DNA of 64,000 bases from an uncultured Amphritea sp. (GTDB lineage Bacteria > Pseudomonadota > Gammaproteobacteria > Pseudomonadales > Balneatricaceae): NCBI RefSeq assembly GCF_937127095.1, contig NZ_CAKZLP010000054.1, positions 62,001 through 126,000 on the forward strand. The letters run 5' to 3'. The notes under the pieces were generated by a model. The model was not told the DNA's origin and did no database searches. It saw nothing but the letters and a program-made list of their open reading frames with translations. Each line of letters begins with the position of its first letter. Within the stretch, counting starts at the first letter, position 1. Of this stretch, positions 1-7,771 are shown one piece after another. The position numbers and the translations under genes were made by a program.

Positions 1-1
1 A

Positions 2-1291
2 CAGCTGGATCAGGCCGTTACCGCAGCCACCCATGCTTTTAAAACCTGGCAGCACACCTCCGATGCAGAACGCCAGGCTCTGATGCATAAGATTGCCGAT
101 CTGATTGAAGCCAAGGCCGATGAACTGGCGGAGATCATTGTTCTGGAGCAGGGTAAGCCGATGTTTCTCGCTCAGGCAGAAGTGGGTGGAGCTGTCGCCT
201 GGACCCGCTACAATGCAGACCTGACTATTCCGGTAAAAATTATCGAGGACAGCGAGCACAAACGGATCGAAGCACACCACAAACCGCTGGGAGTGGTTGC
301 CTCTATCACGCCGTGGAACTGGCCGCTGATGATCGCTATCTGGCACATCATGCCGGCACTGCGCACCGGTAATACCGTCATCTGCAAACCATCAGAATAT
401 ACGCCACTGAATACCCTGCGACTGGTTGAGCTGATCAACGAAGTCCTGCCTGCAGGCGTGGTCAATGTGCTAACCGGACAAGCCGAAATCGGCGGCGCGA
501 TCAGCAGCCATCCGGGTATCAGTAAAATTGTCTTTACCGGATCAACCCCTACCGGACAGCGGATTATGAGCAGTGCCGCTGCCAATCTTAAACGTCTGAC
601 GCTGGAGCTGGGGGGTAACGATGCCGCCATCGTCCTGCCGGATGCCGATGTTGATGCCATTGCCGAGGGGATCTTCCAGACTGCGTTCCTGAATATGGGA
701 CAGACCTGCGCAGCCCTGAAGCGCCTCTATGTGCATGACGACATCTATGACGCCCTGTGTAACAAGCTGGCTGAGATTGCTCAGGCACAGGTTGTTGGTA
801 ATGGTCTTGAAGCTGGAACTACCTTCGGCCCGATACAAAACGCCAACCAGTTCAGAATTGTCAGCGAACTGGTTGAAGATGCAAAAGCCAATGGTGCACG
901 CATTCTCTGTGGCGGTGAACCACTGGAAGGCAATGGTTATTTCTATCCGCCGACCATTGTTGCGGACATTACTGACGGTGTCCGCCTCGTTGATAAAGAG
1001 CAGTTTGGCCCGGTACTGCCTGTTATTCGCTTTACCGACGTGGAAGATGCTCTGGCCCGGGCGAACTCAGCCAATGTTGGCCTGGGTGGATCGGTATGGT
1101 CCGCAGATATTGAGAAAGCCACGCAGATCGCCAGCCAGCTTGAATGCGGTACCGCCTGGATCAACGGACACGCCGAAGTACTGCCCCACGCGCCTTTTGG
1201 CGGCTGTAAGATGTCGGGCTTTGGTGTCGAGTTCGGTGAAGAGGGGATGTTGGAATATACCCAAATGCAGGTACTCAATATCAACAAATAA
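2..1291 (+). CDS. NAD(P)-dependent aldehyde dehydrogenase, 5' end outside window
   Basis: Oxidises an aldehyde to the carboxylate with NAD(P)+. The reading frame is open from base 2, so the true start lies upstream of the window. The first internal Met is at 83 and leaves 402 residues. Visible family marks are the Rossmann-side PWNWP motif, the general-base region LTLELGG (Glu near codon 605) and the catalytic Cys in [10 protein letters not shown] (codon 707-709). The C-terminal [11 protein letters not shown] segment is intact. The substrate cannot be read from sequence. A class III aminotransferase and a tricarboxylate-type transporter lie 3-8 kb downstream, so a role in oxidising a semialdehyde made by transamination is a reasonable inference. 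A strong hairpin follows the stop codon. Confidence 0.9.
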   Translation, partial: QLDQAVTAATHAFKTWQHTSDAERQALMHKIADLIEAKADELAEIIVLEQGKPMFLAQAEVGGAVAWTRYNADLTIPVKIIEDSEHKRIEAHHKPLGVVASITPWNWPLMIAIWHIMPALRTGNTVICKPSEYTPLNTLRLVELINEVLPAGVVNVLTGQAEIGGAISSHPGISKIVFTGSTPTGQRIMSSAAANLKRLTLELGGNDAAIVLPDADVDAIAEGIFQTAFLNMGQTCAALKRLYVHDDIYDALCNKLAEIAQAQVVGNGLEAGTTFGPIQNANQFRIVSELVEDAKANGARILCGGEPLEGNGYFYPPTIVADITDGVRLVDKEQFGPVLPVIRFTDVEDALARANSANVGLGGSVWSADIEKATQIASQLECGTAWINGHAEVLPHAPFGGCKMSGFGVEFGEEGMLEYTQMQVLNINK

Positions 1292-1310
1292 TTCCTCAGC
1301 CAGAGGTTAT

Positions 1311-1335
1311 GCGGGGGCAGATTCCCCCGCTTTTC
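1311..1335 (+). terminator. intrinsic terminator-like hairpin between aldehyde dehydrogenase and tyrS
   Basis: A 7-bp all-G:C stem (1311-1317 with 1324-1330), 6-nt loop, followed by only four T residues. It ends 24 nt before the tyrS ATG, so it either ends the upstream transcript or attenuates read-through into tyrS. Confidence 0.6.
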
Positions 1336-1358
1336 CCTATATCTATGACACAAAAACG

Positions 1359-2642
1359 ATGACCGATATAAACCTTATTGACGACCTTAAAGGTCGTGGA
1401 CTGATCGCCCAGCAAAGCGGCGATGCCGAAAAACTGACTGAACATCTGCAACAAACACGAACCCTGTATTGTGGCTTTGATCCAACCGCAGACAGCCTGC
1501 ATATTGGCCACCTGGTGCCGTTGTTAATGCTTAAACGTTTTCAACAGGCAGGACACCGGCCTATCGCATTGATTGGTGGGGCAACCGGAATGATTGGCGA
1601 CCCCAGTTTTAAAGCCACAGAGCGAAGTCTGAATACGGTTGAAACGGTTGATCAGTGGATTCAGAGCATCAGTGATCAGCTCGCCCGCTTTATCGACTTC
1701 GAGTGCGGCGCCGAATCAGCCATGATCGCGAATAATCGTGACTGGATGGGCAGCATGGATATCATGAGTTTTCTGCGTGATATCGGCAAACATTTCTCGG
1801 TGAATGCCATGATCAACAAGGAATCGGTACGTCAGCGTATTGAACGCCCGGATCAGGGGATCTCCTTTACCGAGTTTTCCTACAGTTTGCTGCAGTCTTA
1901 CGATTTTGCCGAGCTTAACCGCAGCTATGAGTGTTCGCTGCAGATCGGCGGTAATGATCAGTGGGGCAACATCACCGCCGGTATCGACCTGACCCGGCGA
2001 CTCAATGGTGCTCAGGTGTTCGGGATGACCCTGCCACTGATCACCAAAGCCGATGGCACCAAATTTGGTAAAACAGAATCCGGTGCTATCTGGCTGGCCC
2101 CTGAAAAAACCTCGCCCTACAGTTTCTACCAATTCTGGATCAACACCGCAGATGCGGATGTCTATCGGTTCCTGCGGTATTACACCTTTTTACCGCTCAC
2201 AGAGATTGAACAGATTGAGCAAACCGACCAGTTGAGTGAATCAAAACCTCAGGCACAGCGCATCCTTGCAGAACAGATGACCCGCCTGGTGCACGGCGAG
2301 CGCTCACTTGAGCAGGCCCGGCGAATCTCTGAAGCGCTGTTCAGCGGTTCAGTCGATACACTTACGCGGGAAGAGCTACAACAGCTGGAACAGGATGGTC
2401 TGCCCACCTGCGAAGTCACTGAAGCGATGACCGTGACCGACCTGCTGGTCAGTTCAAGGCTGGCGACATCCCGCCGACAGGCACGGGAGTTTGTCTCATC
2501 TGGCGCAGTCCAGCTGAACGGGTCGGTGATCAATGAGGCGGACCTGGCGATGAACGCTGACCTGGCACTTCATGACCGCTTTATGCTGCTGCGTCGGGGT
2601 AAGAAAAACTTTTCGCTGGGCTGCCTGAATCCAAGTAGCTAA
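1359..2642 (+). CDS. tyrS: tyrosyl-tRNA synthetase
   Basis: Charges tRNA-Tyr with tyrosine in the cytoplasm. The 427-residue protein matches the length and motif order of the bacterial TyrS (E. coli) type. The class I HIGH signature appears as LHIGHLVP, the second signature as KFGKT, and the tyrosine-pocket and tRNA motifs [10 protein letters not shown] and [15 protein letters not shown] are clear. A C-terminal S4-like RNA-binding domain ends in [14 protein letters not shown]. The frame is open further upstream, but [15 protein letters not shown] is the normal N-terminus, so ATG 1359 was chosen. There is no good Shine-Dalgarno before it, and a terminator-like hairpin lies just upstream. Two terminators follow in the next 400 bases. 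Confidence 0.95.
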   Translation: MTDINLIDDLKGRGLIAQQSGDAEKLTEHLQQTRTLYCGFDPTADSLHIGHLVPLLMLKRFQQAGHRPIALIGGATGMIGDPSFKATERSLNTVETVDQWIQSISDQLARFIDFECGAESAMIANNRDWMGSMDIMSFLRDIGKHFSVNAMINKESVRQRIERPDQGISFTEFSYSLLQSYDFAELNRSYECSLQIGGNDQWGNITAGIDLTRRLNGAQVFGMTLPLITKADGTKFGKTESGAIWLAPEKTSPYSFYQFWINTADADVYRFLRYYTFLPLTEIEQIEQTDQLSESKPQAQRILAEQMTRLVHGERSLEQARRISEALFSGSVDTLTREELQQLEQDGLPTCEVTEAMTVTDLLVSSRLATSRRQAREFVSSGAVQLNGSVINEADLAMNADLALHDRFMLLRRGKKNFSLGCLNPSS

Positions 2643-2851
2643 TGAATCACAGTATCTCACGGCCCTGCAGATCATTGCAGCAGCACACTCTGGCTCAACC
2701 CTTTGGTCGATATCGGTCAGGCGGTAATGCTGGCTTAATAGCGATGTCTGTTGCACTGGCTTAGCAGACGCTTGCCAATACTGGCGGATGCTCGCAGCAC
2801 GCACCTTGTCAACAGTATTGGGGAGCACCTCTTCTCTCATGAAGATTTTGC
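2643..2851. other. intergenic stretch after tyrS, no gene recognised
   Basis: With the following bases this forms a 483-base gap before the universal stress gene. No convincing ORF with a ribosome-binding site or family resemblance was seen. Two rho-independent terminators (2852-2879 and 2994-3019) and a 16-bp palindrome (3046-3061) occupy the rest of the gap. Confidence 0.6.
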
Positions 2852-2879
2852 AGAGCTTACCCCGGTAAGCTCTTTTTTT
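2852..2879 (+). terminator. rho-independent terminator
   Basis: A 9-bp stem (2853-2861 with 2864-2872, GAGCTTACC/GGTAAGCTC) is followed by seven T residues. It probably ends tyrS transcription. Confidence 0.8.
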
Positions 2880-2993
2880 ATGTTCCTGCCCCAAATACTA
2901 AGCTCACCCCTTTAGCCCATAACGGCGATGGGCAAAGAGATGACCTGTTAAAAGCGTTAACGCGGTAGTGCTTCGTCATGAGGCACATTTTAC

Positions 2994-3019
2994 AAGCCTG
3001 CTCTGCGGGCTTTTTTTTT
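2994..3019 (+). terminator. rho-independent terminator
   Basis: The AAGCCTG/CGGGCTT stem with one T-G pair and a 5-nt loop is followed by a run of nine T residues. It is a second stop signal before the stress-protein/TTT operon. Confidence 0.75.
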
Positions 3020-3045
3020 AAAAAAATAGCACCTCAGTAATCCGG

Positions 3046-3061
3046 TCAACCTTATGGTTGA
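3046..3061 (+). promoter_or_regulatory. 16-bp palindromic operator (copy 1), LuxR-type promoter
   Basis: TCAACCTTATGGTTGA has perfect 6-bp arms. The same sequence with one central change (A to C) recurs at 7640-7655, and both are followed by TAC. A candidate -10 TGTAAT at 3085-3090 puts the palindrome centre about 43 bases upstream of a start near 3097, the spacing of class II LuxR-type activation. The LuxR-type gene at 6878 is the obvious candidate binder. Confidence 0.65.
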
Positions 3062-3125
3062 TACTCAGTCGCAGAGTTTTGCTCTGTAATGAGAGATAAG
3101 AAGAATTCAACGGGAAGATTTAATC

Positions 3126-3614
3126 ATGCTACCTGAGATCAACACAATTCTGTACGCCAGTGATATCAGTGAGGGCAGCCGACCTGCGTTTCGTATGGCG
3201 GTCAAGCAAGCGATCAATAACAACGCACAGATAATCTTCCTTCATGCCATTGAGCCAATGGACGATTTTATCGATGATTTTTTACCGGTAAACGCGTCAC
3301 TCAAACATAAGAATCAGCTTATCGAAAGTTTCAAAATACGCATAGGTATGCGTATTAAAGAGTTTCTTAAAAGCGAGCTCGAAGAGGATTTCGAACTCCC
3401 CTATCCGCCCACGATTCAGGTATCTCCAGGAAAACCTGATCAGGTTATTCTCAAAGCGGCCGCACGGCTGAACGCCAGCATGATCATCATGGGCGACCGG
3501 GAAACCTCTTCGGTTTCCAGAGTATTTCTAGGCTCAACCGCTCAGAAAGTCATTCATCACAGTGAAATACCTGTATTGATTGTTCCATTGAAAAAACACA
3601 CTAAACAAAACTAA
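3126..3614 (+). CDS. universal stress protein (UspA family), first gene of TTT operon
   Basis: A 162-residue cytoplasmic UspA-fold protein. The N-terminus has the usual beta strand and DxS turn (ILYASDISEGS), and the C-terminus carries the nucleotide-binding consensus MGDRETSSVSRVFLGST followed by VIHHSEIPVLIVP. It is therefore probably an ATP-binding member. It sits 16 nt before the periplasmic receptor of a tripartite tricarboxylate transporter and shares its promoter. This resembles TRAP transporter operons, where a UspA protein (TeaD of the ectoine system) modulates uptake. A regulatory role for this copy in transport is inferred. A GGGAAG ribosome-binding site precedes ATG 3126. Confidence 0.85.
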   Translation: MLPEINTILYASDISEGSRPAFRMAVKQAINNNAQIIFLHAIEPMDDFIDDFLPVNASLKHKNQLIESFKIRIGMRIKEFLKSELEEDFELPYPPTIQVSPGKPDQVILKAAARLNASMIIMGDRETSSVSRVFLGSTAQKVIHHSEIPVLIVPLKKHTKQN

Positions 3615-3636
3615 GATTAACTCCCGAGGAATGTCT

Positions 3637-4584
3637 ATGAAGAAAATAATAAAGGTATGTGCTCTCGCTGCGCTTGCAACGGCTCCATTTATGGGCTCAG
3701 TTGCAGAGGCCTCCGACTATCCTAATCGCCCGGTAAAGTTCGTAGTGCCATGGCCTCCAGGTGATCTTGAAGATATCCTGACCCGCATGATTGCGGAAGA
3801 TATGGCCAAAGAAACCGGCAAGCCAGCCACCGTCGTTAACAAACCAGGAGGTGCAGGTATTGTGGGTGCATCTGACGTCGCCCGTGCCCGTGCAGATGGT
3901 TTGACTATCGGTTCTTTTGTCATTGATATTCTGACGACTCACCTGTTGTCAGGTAATGCCCCGTATGACAAAGATACCTTTGAGCCTGTCGGTATCTTCC
4001 TGGATTATCCATTTGTACTGGCCACGAAGGCGGACTCCAAGTACAACAACATTGAGGAGCTGGCCGAATACTCCCAGACTCACGATGTATCGCTGGGCCA
4101 CTTTGGCTATCAGGCACTGCCCACAGCAATCACCTTTAAAGTTGCTGCGCAAGAGGGTATAAAATTCTCATCTAATGCGGCGTTTGATTCGAATGACTGC
4201 TCTACCCTTTCAAATGGCGATGCCGATGTTATTAACACCACCACGCAGCAGATTCTGGCGTGTCTGAAGTCCGGCGACGTTAAGCTGCTGGCATCGCTGA
4301 CCCGCAGTCGCCTGAGCATTGCGCCTGACGTCCCAACACTCAACGAACAAACCGGTATCAGTCAGACAACCTGGAACGGGCTGTTTGTTAAGAAGGGCAC
4401 CCCTGAAGCGGTTAAACAGCGTATCGCAGAAATTGCTGAAAAAGCCCTTTCCAGCGATCGGGTTAAAGAGCTGAGTGCGACGACCGGTGCAGGTATTTAC
4501 TGGATCGGCGGTAAATTCGCAGAGGAGGTCGTTGCTAACGACTACGAAGCGTCTAAATCCTTACTGGATTACATGAAAGAGTAA
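3637..4584 (+). CDS. tctC: TTT transporter periplasmic solute receptor (TctC/Bug family)
   Basis: High-affinity periplasmic receptor for a carboxylate substrate of a tripartite tricarboxylate transporter. A typical Sec signal peptide (MKKIIKVCALAALATAPFMG... ending near SVAEA) is followed by the Bug-fold opening DYPNRPVKFVVPWPPGD and the NKPGGAGIVGA loop. The GAGGA ribosome-binding site at 3626-3630 abuts an in-frame ATG at 3631 but lies 6 nt before ATG 3637, so 3637 is preferred (315 residues). The usual PGGxxD loop reads PPGDLED here, which may alter substrate choice. A stable hairpin separates it from tctB. The substrate is unknown: Bug proteins bind many carboxylates, amino acids and aromatics. 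Confidence 0.88.
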   Translation: MKKIIKVCALAALATAPFMGSVAEASDYPNRPVKFVVPWPPGDLEDILTRMIAEDMAKETGKPATVVNKPGGAGIVGASDVARARADGLTIGSFVIDILTTHLLSGNAPYDKDTFEPVGIFLDYPFVLATKADSKYNNIEELAEYSQTHDVSLGHFGYQALPTAITFKVAAQEGIKFSSNAAFDSNDCSTLSNGDADVINTTTQQILACLKSGDVKLLASLTRSRLSIAPDVPTLNEQTGISQTTWNGLFVKKGTPEAVKQRIAEIAEKALSSDRVKELSATTGAGIYWIGGKFAEEVVANDYEASKSLLDYMKE

Positions 4585-4595
4585 TCACGCCAGTC

Positions 4596-4625
4596 ACTGC
4601 AGCAGGCACAGCTGCCTGCTGCAGT
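4596..4625 (+). other. intercistronic 13-bp hairpin between tctC and tctB
   Basis: Perfect 13-bp arms (4596-4608 with 4613-4625) around a 4-nt loop, with no T run. It is likely an mRNA-stabilising or partial-termination element that lets the receptor be made in excess over the membrane subunits, as intercistronic hairpins do in other binding-protein operons. Confidence 0.7.
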
Positions 4626-4665
4626 ATTTCACCCTGTTAACCCATAATAATAATGGTATCAACTC

Positions 4666-5232
4666 ATGAGCAGTCAGGTAAAAAGCACCGCAGAGATTGA
4701 CACAGATGAGCTGACTCAGGAAAAACACTACGGTATTTACTGGTGTATCCTGGCTCTGTCCCTGATATTGCTGGGTTTACTGCCTTTCCAAGCACCGTTG
4801 ATTCATACCAATCGCGGCTGGTTTTTACAGCCGATGTTCGGTTCATCTGTAGGGCTTTTGCTATTAGCGATATTCACCAGCGTCAGGGTGATCGAGTCAT
4901 TAAAAAGCGGTTTTCTCAAGCGGTGGAATATTACTGAATCACTGTTTGACACCCTGAGCAGTTACCGTACAGCGCTGATCTCGGCGGCTCTGTTTTTTCT
5001 CTATATCAACACTCTGTCAGTGCTTGGCTTTGTACTCTCGACTCTTTTATTCACCACTACACTTTTGTGGATGTGTAGACTGCTGGACCGAACCTGGTTC
5101 CTGGCAACGCTGGGCACACTGACAGTCATGGTGTTGATTTTCCGTGTTGGCGTCAGTCTCTGGCTGCCGGATGTATGGCTGTACAGTCTGCTACCGGATG
5201 TATGGTCTGACTTTGCTAACCAATACCTTTAA
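4666..5232 (+). CDS. tctB: TTT transporter small membrane subunit TctB
   Basis: Small four-helix inner-membrane subunit of the TctABC system. The 188 residues show a short cytoplasmic N-terminus (to about residue 22), then hydrophobic segments at roughly 23-43, 60-75, 103-150 and 155-175, the usual TctB plan. The sequence is poorly conserved in this family, so the call rests on topology plus its place between receptor and large subunit. It lies 81 nt after tctC, across a hairpin, and 14 nt before tctA, so the three are one operon. Confidence 0.85.
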   Translation: MSSQVKSTAEIDTDELTQEKHYGIYWCILALSLILLGLLPFQAPLIHTNRGWFLQPMFGSSVGLLLLAIFTSVRVIESLKSGFLKRWNITESLFDTLSSYRTALISAALFFLYINTLSVLGFVLSTLLFTTTLLWMCRLLDRTWFLATLGTLTVMVLIFRVGVSLWLPDVWLYSLLPDVWSDFANQYL

Positions 5233-5246
5233 GACGTGATTCTGCT

Positions 5247-6749
5247 ATGGAAACCCTGCTATTAGGTTTGAATGAAGTCGGCACACTCAATGTGATGCTG
5301 GCTATTGTTATCGGCGCACTTATCGGCGTCACTATCGGCTCTATACCCGGCCTTGAACCCGCCGGTGTCATTGCAATCCTGTTGCCACTGAGCTTTTCAA
5401 TGGAGCCACTGGCCGGTGTATCGCTGCTGCTGGGTGTATACGGAGGTGCCTGGTACGGCGGCGCAATCCCTGCCATTCTGATGAATACGCCAGGCACGCC
5501 TGTCGCGGTGCTAACCACCTATGATGGCTATCCAATGACGTTAAAAGGAGAGGGAAAGAAAGCCCTCTCTATCGCTTACACCTCCTCTTTTGTTGGCGGT
5601 ATTATCAGTGTGTTATCACTGGTCCTGCTGGCCCCGGCTCTGTCTCAGGTTGCGCGCCTATTCGGCTCTGCCGAATTCGCCATGCTCTCGGCGCTGGGGA
5701 TGATATTTGTGGTACTGGCACACCGTAAACATGTTGTCGAAGCCGCCATGATGCTGGGGCTGGGTATCTTTCTCGGCACCATTGGTCTCGACCGCTCATT
5801 CAGCACTCAGGTATACACCTTCCATCAGGAATGGCTGCTCAACGGTATTCCACTGGTGCCTGCGGTCATCGGCTTGTTTGCCATGTCTCAGGCATTTGTC
5901 TTGCTCTCTGCCCGCGGCAATGACTCCAGTGTCACCAAACTTGAGGGGGAGGGTCTGTTCGGCGGTTTTTTTGTACTCATGAAACACAAAATCACCGTAC
6001 TTCGCTCTGCTGCTTTAGGGGTTGTCATGGGACTGCTGCCCGGCGTCGGCGAGTTTGGCTCGCAGTTCTTCTCCTATACCCTGGCACAAAAGTTTTCCAA
6101 AACACCTAAGCTGTTTGGTAATGGTGCCCCGGAAGGTATTATCGCATCAGAAACATCCAACAATGCAGTCACTGCGTCCGTGATGATTCCGCTGCTGGCA
6201 TTTGGTATCCCTGCAGATGCGCTGATGGCAATGCTCCTGGCGGTATTCATGGTACATAACTATGTACCAGGCCCAACACTGTTCGCCGAGCGTCCCGAGT
6301 TTATTTCAGGTCTCTATATCTCACTGTTCCTGATGAATATCGTGGTATTTGTCTACCTGACGTTCGCGACTAAGTGGATCGTTAACCTCACCCGTATCCG
6401 GGGACGCTTTATCGGCGCTTTCATACTGGTGCTGGGATTTGTCGGCAGCTACAGCCAGAACTATCAGTTCTCTGATGCGTTGATAGCGTTGGGCTTTGCC
6501 GTGTTCGGCTATATTCTGCGTAAAAATGATATCCCTGCGGTTCCGATCATTCTCGGTCTGGTTCTGGGGCCCGTATTCCTGACACGTTTCCGTCAGGCAA
6601 TGGGCGTGGCAGATGGTGACCTGAGTATTTTTATCAGTCGCCCTATCAGCCTGACTCTGTTCTCAATGATTGTGCTGTCAATTACGGTCTATCTATGGAG
6701 CACGCTTAAAGCAAAACGTCAGATAAGCTCCCCCTCAATGCCTCATTGA
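5247..6749 (+). CDS. tctA: TTT transporter large membrane subunit TctA
   Basis: Main permease of the sodium- or proton-coupled tripartite tricarboxylate transporter, 500 residues with about twelve membrane helices. Both halves carry the family's repeated glycine/proline signatures: GVTIGSIPGLEPAG in the first half and VVMGLLPGVGEFGSQ in the second. The conserved ETSNNAVTASVMIPLLAFGIP stretch is intact. It works with TctB and delivers substrate handed over by TctC. It is last in the operon that begins with the UspA gene. A 40-bp palindrome follows before the LuxR-type gene. Confidence 0.93.
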   Translation: METLLLGLNEVGTLNVMLAIVIGALIGVTIGSIPGLEPAGVIAILLPLSFSMEPLAGVSLLLGVYGGAWYGGAIPAILMNTPGTPVAVLTTYDGYPMTLKGEGKKALSIAYTSSFVGGIISVLSLVLLAPALSQVARLFGSAEFAMLSALGMIFVVLAHRKHVVEAAMMLGLGIFLGTIGLDRSFSTQVYTFHQEWLLNGIPLVPAVIGLFAMSQAFVLLSARGNDSSVTKLEGEGLFGGFFVLMKHKITVLRSAALGVVMGLLPGVGEFGSQFFSYTLAQKFSKTPKLFGNGAPEGIIASETSNNAVTASVMIPLLAFGIPADALMAMLLAVFMVHNYVPGPTLFAERPEFISGLYISLFLMNIVVFVYLTFATKWIVNLTRIRGRFIGAFILVLGFVGSYSQNYQFSDALIALGFAVFGYILRKNDIPAVPIILGLVLGPVFLTRFRQAMGVADGDLSIFISRPISLTLFSMIVLSITVYLWSTLKAKRQISSPSMPH

Positions 6750-6788
6750 TTGGCATTCAGACTAACAGCACCATGCGGTATCATTCGC

Positions 6789-6828
6789 CCGCCAAAAACA
6801 ACTTAATATATTAATTTGTTTTTGGCGG
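6789..6828. promoter_or_regulatory. 40-bp near-perfect palindrome upstream of LuxR-type gene
   Basis: Perfect 13-bp arms (6789-6801 and 6816-6828, CCGCCAAAAACAA and its complement) enclose the palindrome TTAATATATTAA (6803-6814). It lacks a U tract, so it is a better operator candidate than a terminator. Its core ACTTAATATATTAA is shared with the 16-bp palindrome at 28195-28210. Confidence 0.6.
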
Positions 6829-6877
6829 CAAGTTGACGTATTCTGAATCTCTTGGTTTTAAATCAGGAGATCCGGTA

Positions 6878-7588
6878 ATGAAAACAAACAATAATATTTA
6901 CCCTGCTGGTCTGTACAGTTTTCAGGATGAGTGCCTGTCGCTCCTGACCGGGGTTCTTAATGTGTCCAAGGCTGTCACCTATCTGGTCGACAATCAGCGA
7001 AAACCTATCTGCTATAAAACATGGCAGCTGCAGCCGGCAATGCACCGGCAGTATATGGATACCTTCTATAAGATGGATCCCCTGCACCCGACCCAGTTTG
7101 TTGATCAAACTGACGCCACTGTGGTCAAAATGAACGACCTGGTGAACAGCCAGGAACGCTATCATCACCCCTACTATCGTGACTTTATCTCGCCCTGGGG
7201 TGTACAGGATATTGTCGAGCTGTTTTTACGGGTTGATAACAAACTGATTGCGGGATTTGCCCTGTTCACCTCAAAACAACAACCGGAGATGCGCAGTGAA
7301 GATCTTCGTAAAGCCCGGCAACTGCATCAGTTTATGCAGTTTTCTCTGGAACAGAGCCTGGATGCGCCAAAACATAGCCAGTTTGAAAGCTTTTGCGAGC
7401 AGTTTCAGCTCACCCCTAAAGAGCGCATGGTTGTCGAGCTGGTCAGTCAGGGACTGCCTAACAAAACCATCGCCGCCAGTCTTGATTGCAGTCTGGCAAC
7501 GGTAAAAACCCATCTGCAGCATATCTTTTGCAAAACCGGGGTTAACAGTAAAACGGAAATAACCTCCCAGCTGTATAACCAGCACTGA
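6878..7588 (+). CDS. LuxR-family transcriptional regulator with uncharacterised sensor domain
   Basis: DNA-binding regulator of 236 residues. Residues 175-233 form a GerE/LuxR helix-turn-helix (LTPKERMVVELVSQGLPNKT, then SLATVKTHLQHIFCKTG). Residues 10-160 are a GAF-like sensor region that does not read as a clear acyl-homoserine-lactone pocket. ATG 6878 has a CAGGAGA ribosome-binding site 7 nt upstream. An in-frame TTG at 6833 lies just past a 40-bp palindrome and is less likely. The gene lies between the TTT operon and the aminotransferase, both preceded by the same 16-bp palindrome with LuxR-like promoter spacing. It is therefore the probable local regulator responding to the module's substrate, by inference only. 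Confidence 0.88.
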   Translation: MKTNNNIYPAGLYSFQDECLSLLTGVLNVSKAVTYLVDNQRKPICYKTWQLQPAMHRQYMDTFYKMDPLHPTQFVDQTDATVVKMNDLVNSQERYHHPYYRDFISPWGVQDIVELFLRVDNKLIAGFALFTSKQQPEMRSEDLRKARQLHQFMQFSLEQSLDAPKHSQFESFCEQFQLTPKERMVVELVSQGLPNKTIAASLDCSLATVKTHLQHIFCKTGVNSKTEITSQLYNQH

Positions 7589-7639
7589 TCAGAATCTTCA
7601 GTTCAGGGATGAGCTGAACGGCCACAAATTGCCCCTTTA

Positions 7640-7655
7640 TCAACCTTCTGGTTGA
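7640..7655 (+). promoter_or_regulatory. 16-bp palindromic operator (copy 2), LuxR-type promoter
   Basis: TCAACCTTCTGGTTGA, the second copy of the 3046-3061 site, lies about 117 nt before the aminotransferase ATG. A candidate -10 CATACT at 7678-7683 would put the palindrome near -42 of a start around 7690, the same geometry as copy 1. Confidence 0.65.
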
Positions 7656-7771
7656 TACCCTGTTCAACTGATCCATTCATACTTAACTCAACCCCGTAGC
7701 ACTGCTGCAATGTTCAGCACACTCCCCTGTATCGCTACGGAATTAATAAAAGAAGCATCCGGAGTTATGTT

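Noticed and set aside
729..1358. Long in-frame extension upstream of tyrS
   Set aside because: It overlaps the aldehyde dehydrogenase in another frame, has no protein-like pattern, and would fuse about 210 unrelated residues to TyrS. The normal TyrS start is at 1359.
2643..3125. Hidden gene or tRNA after tyrS
   Set aside because: No tRNA-like TPsiC box or cloverleaf and no frame with a start and ribosome-binding site were seen; only terminators and a palindrome are supported.
6789..6828. Terminator for the tct operon
   Set aside because: The palindrome is long and A/T-rich in the middle, but no T run follows it on either strand; an operator or stabilising hairpin fits better.
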